A stretch of DNA of 64,000 bases from assembly GCA_037013495.1 (NCBI GenBank), contig CM072804.1, positions 37,240,501 through 37,304,500 of the forward strand. The letters run 5' to 3'. This document shows positions 43,404 through 55,154 of the stretch, in pieces. Numbering within the stretch: the stretch's first letter is position 1; each line of letters begins with the position of its first letter. The position numbers and the translations under genes are program-made. The notes under the pieces are model-generated. The model ran no database searches. It was not told the DNA's origin and saw nothing but the letters and a program-made list of their open reading frames with translations. This DNA comes from Hippophae tibetana (Eukaryota > Streptophyta > Magnoliopsida > Rosales > Elaeagnaceae).

Positions 43404-44096
43404 ATGTTATTTTTCTTAACCATGAATAATGTCGCTTCTGTTCTTACTACTGAAAAACCAATAATGTATAATCCTTCTACTAAAGCTACAATAAAGGATT
43501 TAGACACCAGGATGGAAAATGATTTTCTATGTAAAAATTATATTCTTAATGGATTAGCTGATGATTTATATGATTATTATAATTCTGAAAAGTTTGCTAA
43601 GGATATTTGGGATGCACTTCAAAAGAAGTATGACAATGAGGAATTTTGAACTAAGAAGTATATTGTTAGTAGATATATGAAGTACCAAATGATTGAGGGA
43701 AAATCTATGGAAACTCCACCACACGAATTGTATAAGATAGCACATGAGATAACTTATAAGGTATGGCTTTAAATGAACAATTTCAAGTAGTTGTAATTAT
43801 AGATAAATTACCCCCTAAAACATAAAACAATGGAATTTTCTTTAGAAAGTCTTATAACCAGTCTAAGAATAAAAGAAGAAGCCCAAAAACAAGATGAAAG
43901 AGATGAAGTACTCGTTGTCTCAAACAAAAATACCAATAAGAAATCCTCTTCTATAATTTTGAAACATAAAGGAAGAAACATGAAAACTCAGAATCATAAT
44001 AATAACCAAAATTATAACCATCAAAATAGAAATATAAATTATCCTCCCAAGAATGGACCTCAACCCCTTAAGAAAGAACATATTCATGTGTTATAG
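43404..44096 (+). pseudogene. gag: Element B gag remnant
   Basis: 43404-43649 reads NPSTKATIKDLDTRMENDFL and AKDIWDALQKKYDNEEF, the UBN2 gag domain of copia elements. Stop at 43647, then ETPPHELYKIAHEI in frame, and 43830-44096 with MEFSLESLITSLRIKEEAQK and Asn-rich tail. A CCHC knuckle is expected at about 44090-44130, where only a decayed VCYSCNRRSHLVRN-like reading remains. Confidence 0.8.
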
Positions 44097-44169
44097 TTGT
44101 AACAGACGTAGCCACTTGGTTAGGAACTACTAAAACAGGAATCGTCCTGCCCTACAAGCGAACCTTACC

Positions 44170-44655
44170 AAAGATCAACTAATTGCTATGATATTTGAAA
44201 TCAATTTTTTTGGTAGATCTGAAGGGTGATCGGTGGAAACTGGTGCTTCTCACCATGTTTGTTATGATCGAGACATGTTCAAGTCCTATTATGAGTCTAA
44301 GGACAAGAAAGTGCTACTAGGTGACTCCCTCTCCACTAAATTTGCTGGTACTGGTAAGGTGGAATTGAAGTTTACCTCTAGAAAGAATATCATCTTAAAG
44401 GATGTCCTGCATACTCTAGAGATGAGAAAGAACTTTGTTTCGGACTATCTTTTTTAACAAAGATGGGTTTACTCAAACTATAAGTGCTGATTTATATACA
44501 ATAACTAAAAATAATATTTTTGTTGGGAAAAGGTATATCATTGATAGCATGTTTAAATTGAACATTGAAATTAAAAAAACTTATTCTTCTGCTTATATGT
44601 TGAGTTCTATTAATATTTGGCATAATAGAATTTGTCATGTTAATAAACGCATAAT
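44170..44655 (+). pseudogene. pol: Element B protease and start of pre-integrase domain
   Basis: 44233-44457 reads METGASHHVCYDRDMFKSYY, the copia protease (DSGA/DTGA usual; Glu-Thr-Gly here, so the catalytic Asp is lost), then KKVLLGDSLSTKFAGTGKVE and ILKDVLHTLEMRKNFVS. A one-base shift leads to 44435-44655 with KDGFTQTISADLYTITKNNI and WHNRICHVNKR of GAG_pre-integrs. The LTR-A insertion starts inside this domain. Confidence 0.82.
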
Positions 44656-46433
44656 TGATGAGTGCTCAAAAAGCACTAAAATTACCATGATTTTATGCTC
44701 ATTAATTGATTAAAAATATATATACTTATATGATTTTATCATATATTTATATATATTTGTCTTTTCGGAATCACAAGGTCGATCTAAGGAAGGAATATAT
44801 GTGGTTTTTAATTTATTATTCAAACTTTTAAAAACAAAATTAAATCCTAAACATCCTATCACGATAGTTTGGTTATTGTGTTTCTAATCTAATAACATAA
44901 AAATAAACATAGATACAGATTCAATAAATATTTATGCAAATTTTACCATTTATAATAGTGGAGTATTTATGGATATAATAACTAAGTTAATTATGCTTGC
45001 TCCTATTATCTAGGTCATTAAAGATATAAATTGATATTTATTGATTCTCTCTTTTTTATATGAATACCACTTTTTTTGGGGTTATATATTCTTTGTTAAC
45101 TAAACAAATCAATTAACACCTATGGGTTGGGTTCATAACTAATTTGGTTAATTAAATTAATTCCTTTTTCTAAGAGATTGAAAATGAACCATTTAAATTC
45201 CACCTTTGGTAGGGTTAGATAGTTTAAACTTTATTCAAGGTGTCCAAATTAAACCTAAGAATTTAATTATCATAGTACTAACTTTCAAGTTTTAAAACTA
45301 CTACTGAAAAAATGTTGTCAATACATTTTCAGATAATAATTTTTATAAAAACTTTTGAAATAGAACTTCACTCTAACTACCGGGCGATTGTTCCAACAAA
45401 TAAAATAACACTACTCTAAATTAGACCGAATAACTAAACCTTAAAATCTAATTTTCAGATTTAAGTTTGTAATGAAAAATAATATATTTCTCTCTAACAT
45501 TCTTAATATAAAATCTTGAATAAAAATAAAATCAATTCATTTTAGAGATTTTTACCTATTTAATATTTCGCAAGCATAACAACGTTATTATTATATCATG
45601 TTTACAAATAGCCAGCAATGTTAAATTTAATCACAGACAAATTAAATATAACATATAAGAATAAAGCATAAAAAATAACTGTAAAGAAAATAAAATCCTT
45701 ACAGTACTTGGATGCTATTCCCGTTTCTAGAATTGAAAAACAAATAAATTACAAAAACATAACTAGTTCTTCTCAAAAAGAGCATAACTCTAAAACTAAG
45801 AGAAACTAACTAAGAAAAACTTAAAACTAAAAAAAACTAAGAAAAGCTTAAAAACTAAGAAATGAGAGAAAGAAAGAGAAGAAAAGATGTTTTTTGAGGT
45901 GTGTTTAGTTGTGAAGAGAATGAGGGTATTTATAGGTGAGGATGGGAAGAAAAACTGGGTCAGAAAATGATAAAAAATGGTGGAAACACGGAGTAGTGCA
46001 TGATGATGTCAGCATGACGTGCACGCGTAGATGGCGACAGGCTTGGAGCAGGCACGCGTAGATGGCAGCAGGCTGTTCGTAGGCACGCGCGGACGGGGCG
46101 GAGGGGCACGTTGCGTGCGGTGGCCGGTGCGGCTGGGCAGCGCGATTTGCTCCTTTTTGACATTTTTTACCTTTTTGACCCTTTTTGTCCAATTTTTCCA
46201 ATTTGTTGACTTTTCCTCATTTATTTTATGAATATATTTGTGATGTATTGCCTCCAGTATTCCTCTTTGAGTCTTTAAGTTACGTTTTTAAGCAAAATAC
46301 CTGAAAAACAATAAAATAACTCGTGATTCCGAAAAGACAAATATATATAAATATATGATAAAATCATATATATATTTAATCAATTAATGTGCATAAAATC
46401 ATGGTAATTTTAGTGCTTTTTAAGCACTCATCA
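44656..46433 (-). mobile_element. Chimeric LTR-A insertion with ~118-bp terminal inverted repeats, TSD ATAAT
   Basis: The left 120 bp (44656-44775) is the U3 start of LTR-A in plus orientation, ending GGAATCAC. At 44776 the sequence switches to LTR-A in minus orientation (AAGGTCGATCTAAGG onward) and runs to the U3 start at 46433. So both ends are TGATGAGTGC, inverted. ATAAT at 44651-44655 and 46434-46438 is a perfect 5-bp TSD, and the interrupted copia reading frame rejoins across it. The usual LTR 3' end is missing. GC-rich block at 46015-46150; TATA (minus) at 45927-45935. Confidence 0.88.
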
Positions 46434-47540
46434 ATAATCAAGAACATAAATACATTAGAACTAATTCCTAAACTATCTTTGAATGATTTTGAATAATTTG
46501 ACTTTTGTAGCCAAGCTAAAATAACCAAAACTTCACATAAGTCAGTAGTTAGAGAGTCCAAACCTTTAGACTTAATACACTCTGGCATATGTGAACTTGA
46601 TGAAGCTTTAACAAGAAATGGAAAATGCTATTTTATAAATTTTATTGATGACTATTTAGATTATACTTATGTATATATAATGAAAATAAAAAGTGAAGCA
46701 TTTGGTATGTTTAAAATATTTATAACTAAAATTGAAAAATCTACTTAATAGAAAAATAAAAAGGTTTCAAAGTGATAGAGGCACTGAATATGAATCCAAT
46801 ATATTCAATGATTTTTATACAACTCATGGAATCATTCATGAAAAAACTACACCTTATTCTTATGAACTGAATGGGAAAGCTGAAAGAAAAAATATAACTT
46901 TTATTGAATCAGTTGTTGCAATTTTATTAAAATCTAGTGCTGCTTCCCATTGGTAGGGAGAAATTTTATTAACTGTTTGTTATGTGCTAAATAGAGTGCC
47001 TAAATCTACTAGTGAAATTTCACCATTTGAAATTTTGAAAAATAAGAATCCTAACTTAACTTATTCTAAAACTTAGGGTTGTTAGCCTATGTTAGGATCC
47101 CTGATCCTAAAAGAAATAAACTTGCTAGTAGAGCATATGAATGTGTATTCATAGGATATGTTGTGAATAGTAAAACTTATAAATTCTATTACTTAAATGA
47201 TCATGTAGTTATAGAAGCAAATGATGCTGACTTCTATGAACATAAGTTTCCCTTTAAATTAAAGAATAGTGGGGATTTATCTTCTAATAGTTTACCCATA
47301 ACTAGAACTAGTGAAAAAAATGAGGAATTAAAGACTAAAATTAGGATAAGTAAACAAGCTCGAACCTCAAAGGATTTTGGATTTGATATTTATGCTTATA
47401 CCTTAGAGGAAGATCCCCAAACTCTTAAAGAAGCCTTATCTTCTTAAGATGCCAACTTATGGGAAGAAGCCATAAATGATGAAATGGACTCTCTTAAGTA
47501 TAATAGAACTTGGTATTTAGTTGACTTACCTCATGGTTTC
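46434..47540 (+). pseudogene. pol: Element B integrase and linker
   Basis: After the insertion the frame gives QAKITKTSHKSVVRESKPLD, FINFIDDYLDYTYVYIMK, then FQSDRGTEYESNIF (46770, catalytic Asp present) and YSYELNGKAERKN (46858, catalytic Glu present) in 46732-46956. 47079-47447 holds the C-terminal AYVRIPDPKRNKLASRAYEC and FIGYVVNSKTYKFYYLN with the linker EEDPQTLKEALSS. Stops at 46731, 46954 and 47445 and small indels. Confidence 0.85.
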
Positions 47541-47542
47541 TA

Positions 47543-48175
47543 TTGAAGAAATTAAAACCCGATGGTACTATTGAAAATTACAAAGCTCGTCTTGTAGTCA
47601 AAGGGTATATACAAAGGGAAAATGTAGATTTCTATAATACCTTTTTACCAGTCACACAAATAACTTCCATATATTTACTTTTCTCTCTTGCTGTTATCCA
47701 TGATTTAGTAGTGCACCAAATGGATGTTAAAACTACTTTCTTAAATGGTGACTTAGAAGAAGAAATTTATATGGACCAACCTAAAGGTTTTGTTGTCCCA
47801 GGTCAAGAAAATAAAGTTTATAAACTAGATAAATCCTTTTATGGTCTAAAATAAGCAGCTAAGCAATGACATGAAAAATTTAATAATCAATTTATTTCAC
47901 ATGGATTCAAAATAAATGAAAGTGACAAATGCATTTATTATAAATAAAAAAATGACATTTGTACTATTATATGTTTATATGTGGATGACATGCTTATTTT
48001 TGGGTCAAATATTCATGTTGTGAATATTGTGAAAACTTTGTTATGTGATAACTTTGATATAAAAGATCTCAGAGAAGTGAGTGTAATCCTTGGTATAAAG
48101 ATTATTAGGTTTGAAAAAAGACTTTCTCTAGAACAATCTCATTACATTGAGAAGATTTTAAAGAAATATAATTAA
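47543..48175 (+). pseudogene. pol: Element B reverse transcriptase
   Basis: 47543-47854: [50 protein letters not shown] then a stop (Gln codon changed). The catalytic box reads CLYVDDMLIFG at about 47970-48002. 47981-48175 continues with VSVILGIKIIRFEKRLSLEQ. Typical copia RVT_2 order; at least four stops. Confidence 0.85.
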
Positions 48176-48219
48176 TTTAAATGCAAACCTACTTGTACTC
48201 CTTATGATCCTAGTGAAAG

Positions 48220-48920
48220 TTGTTCAAAAACACCAGAGATGGTGTTAGACAAACTGAGTATGTGAGCATCATTGGTAGCTTACATTATGCTACTGATTGC
48301 ACTAGACCAGACATAGCTTATGTTGTAGGGCTACTATGTAGGTATACCAGTAAATCTAGTATAGAGCATTCGAATTCTATTGAAAGGGTCATGAGATACC
48401 TTAAGAGAAATATGAAACTTGGATTACATTATAAAAAAATTCTCGCTATTCTAGAAGGATACATCGATGCTGATTGGAACACTCTATCAGAAGACTACAA
48501 AGCAACTAGCGGCTATATATTTAGCATTATTGGTGGATCTATTTCTTGGAAGTCTAAGAAATAGAAAATATTGCCTCAATCTACGATGGAGTAAGAAATG
48601 ATAGCACTAGCTACTGCTAGTGAAGAAGTAGGCTAGTTAAGAAGTCTATTAGTTGAGATCCCTTTATGGGAAAGACTGATACTAGCCATCCTAATACACT
48701 ATGATAGTATCGCAGCTATTGCAAAGATTCAAAACCGTTATTACAATGGCAAGATATGATAGATACGTCATAAGAATAGTACTGTTAGAGAATGTTTCTC
48801 TATAGGAGCTGTAAGAGTGGATCAAGTACGTTTTGATAAAAATTTGGCCAATTCTTTGACGAAAGGATTACCAAGAGAGAAATGTTTCAAAATCTCAAAA
48901 GGAATGTGACTGATGTCCTC
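48220..48920 (+). pseudogene. pol: Element B RNase H
   Basis: 48220-48564 reads IGSLHYATDCTRPDIAYVVG, LEGYIDADWNTLSEDYKATS and SGYIFSIIGGSISWKSKK. Beyond the stop, EMIALATASEE, HYDSIAAIAKIQN and VRVDQVRFDKNLANSLTKGL complete the domain to about 48900. Asp of YIDADW is kept. Confidence 0.85.
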
Positions 48921-49471
48921 AGAATGAAGAGTCACTCATGATGGTAACCCAACTTATAGACTGGAGATTCTAAGAAATAAGTTCAATGGGTAATAACAAG
49001 TCATGAAGTGATATGAGATGAATTATGCTATTATGAAATGTCATTCTATATTGTTAGAAGCATGAAGTCCTGAAGCAATAAAGAAGGATGAGTTAATTAT
49101 TAAACTATTAATGAGTTTTATACTCTATGTGGAGTGGAGTACATAGTTACAAGAGTATTTTTATAGACTCACCTATATGAATGTGGAAGTTTGGCCACTT
49201 CCTATGTAAATTTTGAGCAAAATTTATTAGAGCATTCATTATACTAGGATACATGTGCATGCCTATAAAGCACATGATTTTTGAACTACACCTTGGAAAG
49301 GTTATGTGTGTAATGTGGTTAGAGATAGAGTTCAAAACTAAGAGTTGCTCTAGTATATTCTAAAGCATCACTATTATGCAAAGGTTCAAGTTGATAGACA
49401 CATTTTTCTTATGCACAATCTTATACTTTTAATTGATCGGTTGCTCAATGAAAACTATTTTTATATAAAAT
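48921..49471 (+). other. Element B 3' untranslated region
   Basis: Between the end of pol and the polypurine tract; no ORF of interest. Confidence 0.6.
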
Positions 49472-49483
49472 TCAAGGGGTGAT
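49472..49483 (+). promoter_or_regulatory. Element B polypurine tract
   Basis: TCAAGGGGTGAT directly before the LTR start TGTTAGAAATATG. Confidence 0.7.
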
Positions 49484-50260
49484 TGTTAGAAATATGAATT
49501 TTAATTAAAAAAAATTATAGTCTTTTAAGTCTTGTCTCACATTGTTATTTTACATCACTTAGGAGATGTATAAATAGAAAAGGATTGGCTATTGGGTTTG
49601 GGCCCCAAGGGGCACCCATCTTTTTGGAAGGAGAGAAGACCTAAGCAAATATGATACCATACACGCATGTGTCTATTAGGTGAGGTGGCATTTTATTTTT
49701 GGAAATTTTTTTGATTCAAATTATTTTTCCACTCAAAAAATGGTCCTTACTTTTTCACTCAAAAAATGTCCGTTACTTGTTTTACTCAGATTGGCCGTTA
49801 CTTTTCCACTCAGAAAATGACCATTATTTTTCTTCTCAGAAATATCCATTACTTTTCCACTTAGAAATGGCTATTACTCTTTCCAACCACACAAAACCGT
49901 TATTTATCATAATTATCACACCTTTTCTCAAACCTATAAATAGAAGCCTTAGCTCTCAGTTTAGACACATCAATTAGAAATAGTTCTTACTAAAAAAAAA
50001 AGAAAAAGCTCTTAGAAAGAAAAGAAGAAGATACTAAATTATTTTGAGTTTTCTAAGCAATATAAATTTTATAGGTGTAGTATTCTAGTCTTCATTAGTG
50101 CAATGAAGCTTTGAGATAGAAAACAATGATTCTGGGCTGTTTTATCTTGGGGACAACGAGGGTGTGTTTTCTTCCACAAGTTTGGGCTAAGCCACGAAAC
50201 ATCTTAAAGAGAGAGACCTATTTTGCGACTCAACCCAAGCAGTTCATTTCAATATATCAG
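49484..50260 (+). repeat. Element B 3' LTR
   Basis: Starts TGTTAGAAATATGAATT. Contains a six-unit ~25.5-bp tandem repeat (49721-49880), TATA-like CCTATAAATAGA at about 49933-49944 and an earlier GTATAAATAG near 49569. The 3' border is uncertain because no second LTR is present. Confidence 0.75.
49721..49880 (+). repeat. ~25.5-bp tandem repeat in the element B LTR
   Basis: Units TTACTTTTCCACTCAGAAAA start at 49721, 49747, 49773, 49798, 49824, 49849 and a partial at 49874. It ends about 60 bp upstream of the TATA box, where enhancer repeats are common in LTRs. Confidence 0.85.
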
Positions 50261-50264
50261 TAAT

Positions 50265-51573
50265 ATTTTTCTTACCTTGTTTTCACATTCTTGTTCGAAT
50301 AATTTTCTATTGAGAGCATTTGCTACTACATTTGCTTTTCCTAGATGATAGTTAATAACACAATCATAATCTTTGATGAACTCCAACCATCTCTTTTAAG
50401 TTAAACTCTTTTTGTGATAATTAATACTTTAAACTCTAGTTGTTAGTAAAAATTTGACTTTTCTCACCATATATATAATGCATCCAAATATTAAGGCAAA
50501 AAACACTACTTCTAATTCCTAATAGTTGGATAATTCAATTTATGCCTCTTTAGTTGCCTAGAAGCATAATCAATTACTTTACCATGTTGCATCACTATAT
50601 ATCACAAATTATCCACCAGTTGAAGGGAGTGTAAGAATTGGAGTGAAAGTCAACCACCTCTTAAGATCTTAGAAACTTTGTTCACATTCACTGGACAATT
50701 CAAACTTTACATTTTTCCTAGTAATGTGGGTGAAAGGTAAAGTGACTTTGGAAAAATCTTTCATAAAATGACAATGGTATTGTTTAATTTGAGAAAACTC
50801 TGTATTTTTGTTACCTTTTTATGTCTCTTCCAATTTATCACTACTTTCACCTTTTATAGATCAATATAGATGCCTTTAGTTGAAATAACATTTCCAAGAA
50901 AAGCCACACAATCTAGGCCAAATTGACACTTGCTAAAATTTTAGGATATCACTAAAATTTTCTAAAATTATTGCACAATTGCATGATGTCGTCCTTTTTA
51001 TTGGTAAAATTGGAGCATCCTAAGGTGATACACTGAGCTTAATGAAATATTTATCCAAAAATTATTGTAATTATGTTTTCAACTCTTTTAACTCCTTGAA
51101 TGTTGTTCTATACCGGGCTTGCAATATTAAGGTCATGTGCAGAATTAACTTGTTGGAGAATTCAGCCTCACAATTAGGGGGTAACACTAAAAGTTCATCT
51201 GAAAATTCACAAACTACTAAAATATCTTTCAACTTCATTTCACATACTCGAGTATCAATGACATGAGCTAAATAAGCTATGCAACGTATTTTAATCAGTT
51301 TCTTAACTCTAAGGGCAAACACTAAGAAATTTGAGAAAATTTGACATTTTTCATAAAAGGTTATTTTTGGTTGATTAAGACTTCTAAAAAAATTGTATTT
51401 TCTAAAACAATCAATTGGGGCATGATGTATAGCTATTCAATCCATTCCTAATACGACATCAAAATCGCAAATATCAATAGGAATTAAGTTGGTTTTCAAT
51501 TCATGGTCACCAACCTTTACAACACTATCTTTATATTTATATATATTAATGAATCAACAACTATAGTGACTAT
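50265..51573 (-). pseudogene. pol: Chromovirus-like Ty3/gypsy pol remnant: protease, RT ends, RNase H
   Basis: Minus strand order: protease FDVVLGMD at 51441-51463; 51322-51071 reads RCIAYLAHVIDTRVCEMKLK, VCEFSDELLVLPPNCEAEFS and YRTTFKELKELK, the RT lead-in of chromovirus-type elements; PLGCSNFTNKKDDIMQLCN near 51000; then VAFLGNVISTKGIYID near 50900 and RNase H with INYHLGKANVVANAL near 50320. The RT catalytic core between them, including YVDD, is deleted. Cut at 51574 by another LTR. No LTR of its own is found. Confidence 0.75.
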
Positions 51574-53170
51574 TGATAAGTGCTTGAAAAATACTAATAT
51601 TTCGTGAATTTAATATGCTTATTTGAACTGAATAGCTTTGACTATAGCATTTGTATTTGATTATTTTTGCAAATATATATTTTCCAAATCACAAATATAT
51701 TTTGATGCATTTAAGGTGTTTTTAGCTTCAAAAGAGATAAATAATATCAACACACAAACATACAACACTTATAGCACTCAAATAGTACCCTAAGAGAAAA
51801 GGAGAGTAAGACATATAAGCCTTACATCAAGAATCAATCAATATATAAGGGTTATAAAAAATTTCAACACAAATCTTGTGTGGTGTAGTGAAAAAATAAG
51901 TGTGCCACGGTAGTTAACTCTCGGATTTTTCTACAAAGACCATTAAACATTGCGTTCCATGGTAAAAGAAAATGTGTGCTATGGTGGACGATCCTCTGGT
52001 TGACTGATGAGGTTGATTGTGAGTTGTGTACCAAGGTGGAAGAAAAGTCATGTCATAGCGCGCATACTAAGTCTAAGACTTTGATCTCTGTATAGTATTT
52101 TAATTATAAGTAGTTTATAATGGTCACTAGGTCATATATACATAGATTTACAATATAGATTAGACTTAGAAACAAATTAAAGCTATATTTTTGAGAGTTT
52201 TTCCACATCAAAGAAGAGAAAAAAAGATTTCTAGAGATTCAAAAGACCTTTAAAGATTAAGATTACACATATTTGAAGTATGAAACATCATCCATCCATT
52301 TTTTATATTTAGATTTAATTAGTAATCTTTTATTTCTAAATTAGTCTTCTTCTTATTTTCTTTGATGCATGCTTATTTTTGTCTTATTATGGATATTAGT
52401 CTGGGCATATTTGCCTAATTATAACTATGAAAATTTAACTTTGTTACCATACTTACTTTGGTTATTTAAGTGAATATTTTAATAATTAATTAAATAAAGA
52501 TTTCTTATTGATTCAATGTTTGTTATAAGATTTATTTATGAATAATTCATTGGTAATTTATTCTTCATAGATAGATTGAGAATTTAAGAATTAGATTTCA
52601 GGCACATTATCTAGATTTAATTTGAACAACTCGAATAAGAGTTTAAATATCTAGATTTAATTTGGACAACTTTAATAAGAGTTTAAATTGGTGACTTGAA
52701 CATTCCATTGATTTAAACCGTTGAAATTTCCTTGGGCATAATTTAATGTATTAGTTGATCATCCAAATTATAGAAGATTAGTTGTTTAATTAACAAAGAA
52801 AATAATCCTTGATCTATAAGTTTTCGTAATTTAAAAGAAAATAAAAAATCCTAGTTTACATGTTAGTTCATTTTAATTCACATAAATCTTTCAAAGCAAG
52901 TATGGTTAACTAGCTAAACTTCCTATAAATTCTCTATTGATTTTACAAATGTCTTGATTTTGTTTTGACTTAAATCTATACTTAATTATTTGTTATTATT
53001 ATAAGATTTCAAACGAGTCATTATGATAAAGTAGTAAGTTTTATTTTATGTTCATTGTTTGTTTACGTTTTTTTAAAAAAAGTGAAAAATTATCTAAAAC
53101 TATTGTAATTTCTTGAGATACCGACCTTGGAAGTATACGTATGACTTACTATAGGTGATTCATTGACGCA
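51574..53170 (+). mobile_element. Third Athila-like LTR (LTR-B), plus strand
   Basis: Starts TGATAAGTGCTTGAAAAA and ends near CATTGACGCA at 53170, about 1.6 kb. The end carries CCGACCTTGGAAGTATAC, the same motif found before the 3' end of LTR-A, and GTTCTTGGAGAATTGAC beyond could be an eroded tRNA-Asp primer site. GTGTGCCACGGTAG / GTGTGCTATGGTGG / GTGTACCAAGGTGG at 51899-52045 are three spaced relatives of one motif. A gag remnant follows. Confidence 0.6.
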
Positions 53171-53369
53171 GTTCTTGGAGAATTGACATTTTAGATTATT
53201 TATCAAACTTCTTAAAATAACTTTTTGAATATACGTGGTTTGTTTAGTTATTTTTGTTTATTTTATTTCTCTTATTTGATTTATTTGTTTTTACTTGTCT
53301 ATTTTTTTAATCCTTTTGTTATTTATTTTTCTTGTAGTTTACCTTCTGATATTTAAATTAATTGTTGTT

Positions 53370-53876
53370 TTTGATAATATAAACAAGGTAGGAGATCTAT
53401 TAGGAATCTATTTGCATCTTTCATAAATGATGTTAAGAGATCTAAATGACATTTAAAAAGGCTATATATTGAAATATAGAAGCATTTAATAGAGTCATCA
53501 CTAGAACTAGTAAACCTGAGAGTTGTTTTACTGAGGGGTATAGAGATGAAAGAACATGCAAGACAAATCATTGGCATTGCTACTATCTTTATACAGTTGG
53601 GGGAGGCATCTAAGAATTATAAGTTAGAAAAATATTTATTATTTCATGTTGTCCTACTTCTATGGAATTCCTAATGAAAAAAATCCTTTGACTTTTATTA
53701 GAGATTTTTACTCAACTATACAAACATATAATTTTCAATGGCTAAATAAAGACCAATTAAAAACAAGATGTTTCTCGTACACACTCAAAAATAGGGCTGA
53801 AGTTTGGGTAATGATTCTCTCACCACAACACTAGGTTCCCTCATAACTTGGGAGGGAATCTACGATAAATTTATGA
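53370..53876 (+). pseudogene. gag: Gypsy gag remnant after LTR-B
   Basis: 53646-53834 gives YFYGIPNEKNPLTFIRDFYS, LNKDQLKTRCFSYTLKNRAE and VWVMILSPQ, then, one frame over, TWEGIYDKFMKK. These are the retrotrans_gag signature segments (RxFPxSLKDxAKxWLxxLPPGSxxTW). The frame breaks once near 53830. It is cut at about 53876 by LTR-A of element E. Confidence 0.75.
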
Positions 53877-55154
53877 AAAAACATTTACGCAAATTTTATA
53901 TTTTATAATAATAGAGTATTTATAGATATAATAACTAAGTTAATTATGCTTGCTCATATTATTTAGGTTATTAAAGATATAAATTGATATTTATTGATTC
54001 TCTCTTTTTTATATGAATGCCACCTTTGGTGGGGTTAGATATTCTTTGTTAATTAAACAAAACAATTAACACCTATGGGTGGGGTTGATAACTAATTTGG
54101 TTAATTAAATTAATTTATTTTTTCTAAGAGATTGAAAATGAACCATTTAAATGCCACATTTGGTGGGTTTAGACAGTTTAAACTTTATTCAAGGTGTCCA
54201 AATTAAACCTAAGAATTTATTTATCCGAGTACTAACTTTCAAGTTTTAAAACCATTACTAAAAACATGTTGTCAATACATTTTAAGATAATAATTCTTAT
54301 AAAAAAATTTGAAATAGAGTTTCACTCTAACTACCGGGCGATTGTACAAATAAATAAAATAACACTACTCTAAATTAGACCGGATAACTAAACCTTAAAA
54401 TCTAATTTTCAGATAAATTAAATATAACATATAATAATAAAGCATAAAAAAATAACTGTAAAGAAAATAAAATCCTTACAGTAATTTGATGTTATTCCTG
54501 TTGCTGAAAAACCTCGAAATGGAATTTGACCTTCCATTTATTGAATCAAAAAGCAAATAAATTAAAAAAACATAATTAGTTCTTCTGAAAAAGAGAAGAA
54601 CTCTAAAACTAAGAAAAAATTAACTAAGAAAAGCTAAAAACTAAGAAAAATTATAGAAACTAAGAAATGGAAAAAGAAAGAGAACAAAAGATGTGTTTTG
54701 AGGTGTGATTTGTTATGAAGAGAATGAGGGTATTTATAGGTGAGTAAAGGAAGAAAAAGTGGGTAAAAAATGATTAAAAATGGCGGAAATGAGTAGTAGG
54801 TGATAATGACGTCAATTGACGTTAATGGGTAGTTGGGTCATGGCGAGGCGGCTTTGTGCGCAATTTCACAATTTTTGACATTTTTCATCCATTTTATCTA
54901 ATTTTTCCATATTTTTTTTATTTTTCCTCATTGATTTTATGAATATATTTGTGATGTATTGCCTCTAGTATTTCTCTTTGAGTCTTTAAGTTACATTTTG
55001 TAAGCGAAAATACTTGGAAAAAAATAAAAATACCCGTGATTTCGAAAAGATAGATTTATATAAATATATGATAAAATCATATAAATATATATATTTTTAA
55101 TCAATTAACGTGCATAAAATCATGGTAATTTTATTGCTTTTTGAGCACTCATCA
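53877..55154 (-). repeat. Element E 3' LTR, outer ~300 bp missing
   Basis: Minus strand start TGATGAGTGCTCAAAAAGC at 55154. Subfamily of copy 1 (CCACCTTTGGTGGGGTT near 54021). TATA (minus) at about 54732-54740. The GC-rich block is reduced to ~54840-54870. Confidence 0.85.

Larger units (their letters stand above)
43395..50260 (+). mobile_element. Element B: decayed Ty1/copia element, 5' LTR lost
   Basis: Gag, protease, integrase, RT, RNase H in copia order on the plus strand, polypurine tract and 3' LTR. The 5' LTR and leader are missing; LTR-A joins directly to gag. Split at 44656-46433 by an LTR-A insertion. Many stops and frameshifts make it older than element C. The right end of the LTR, near 50260, is not sharply defined. 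Confidence 0.85.

Noticed and set aside
44656..46433. MITE or TIR DNA transposon
   Set aside because: It has inverted ends and a TSD, but the whole body is LTR-A sequence, so a chimeric LTR explains it better.
49721..49880. CRISPR-like array
   Set aside because: Units are adjacent and imperfect with no spacers, in a plant retrotransposon LTR.
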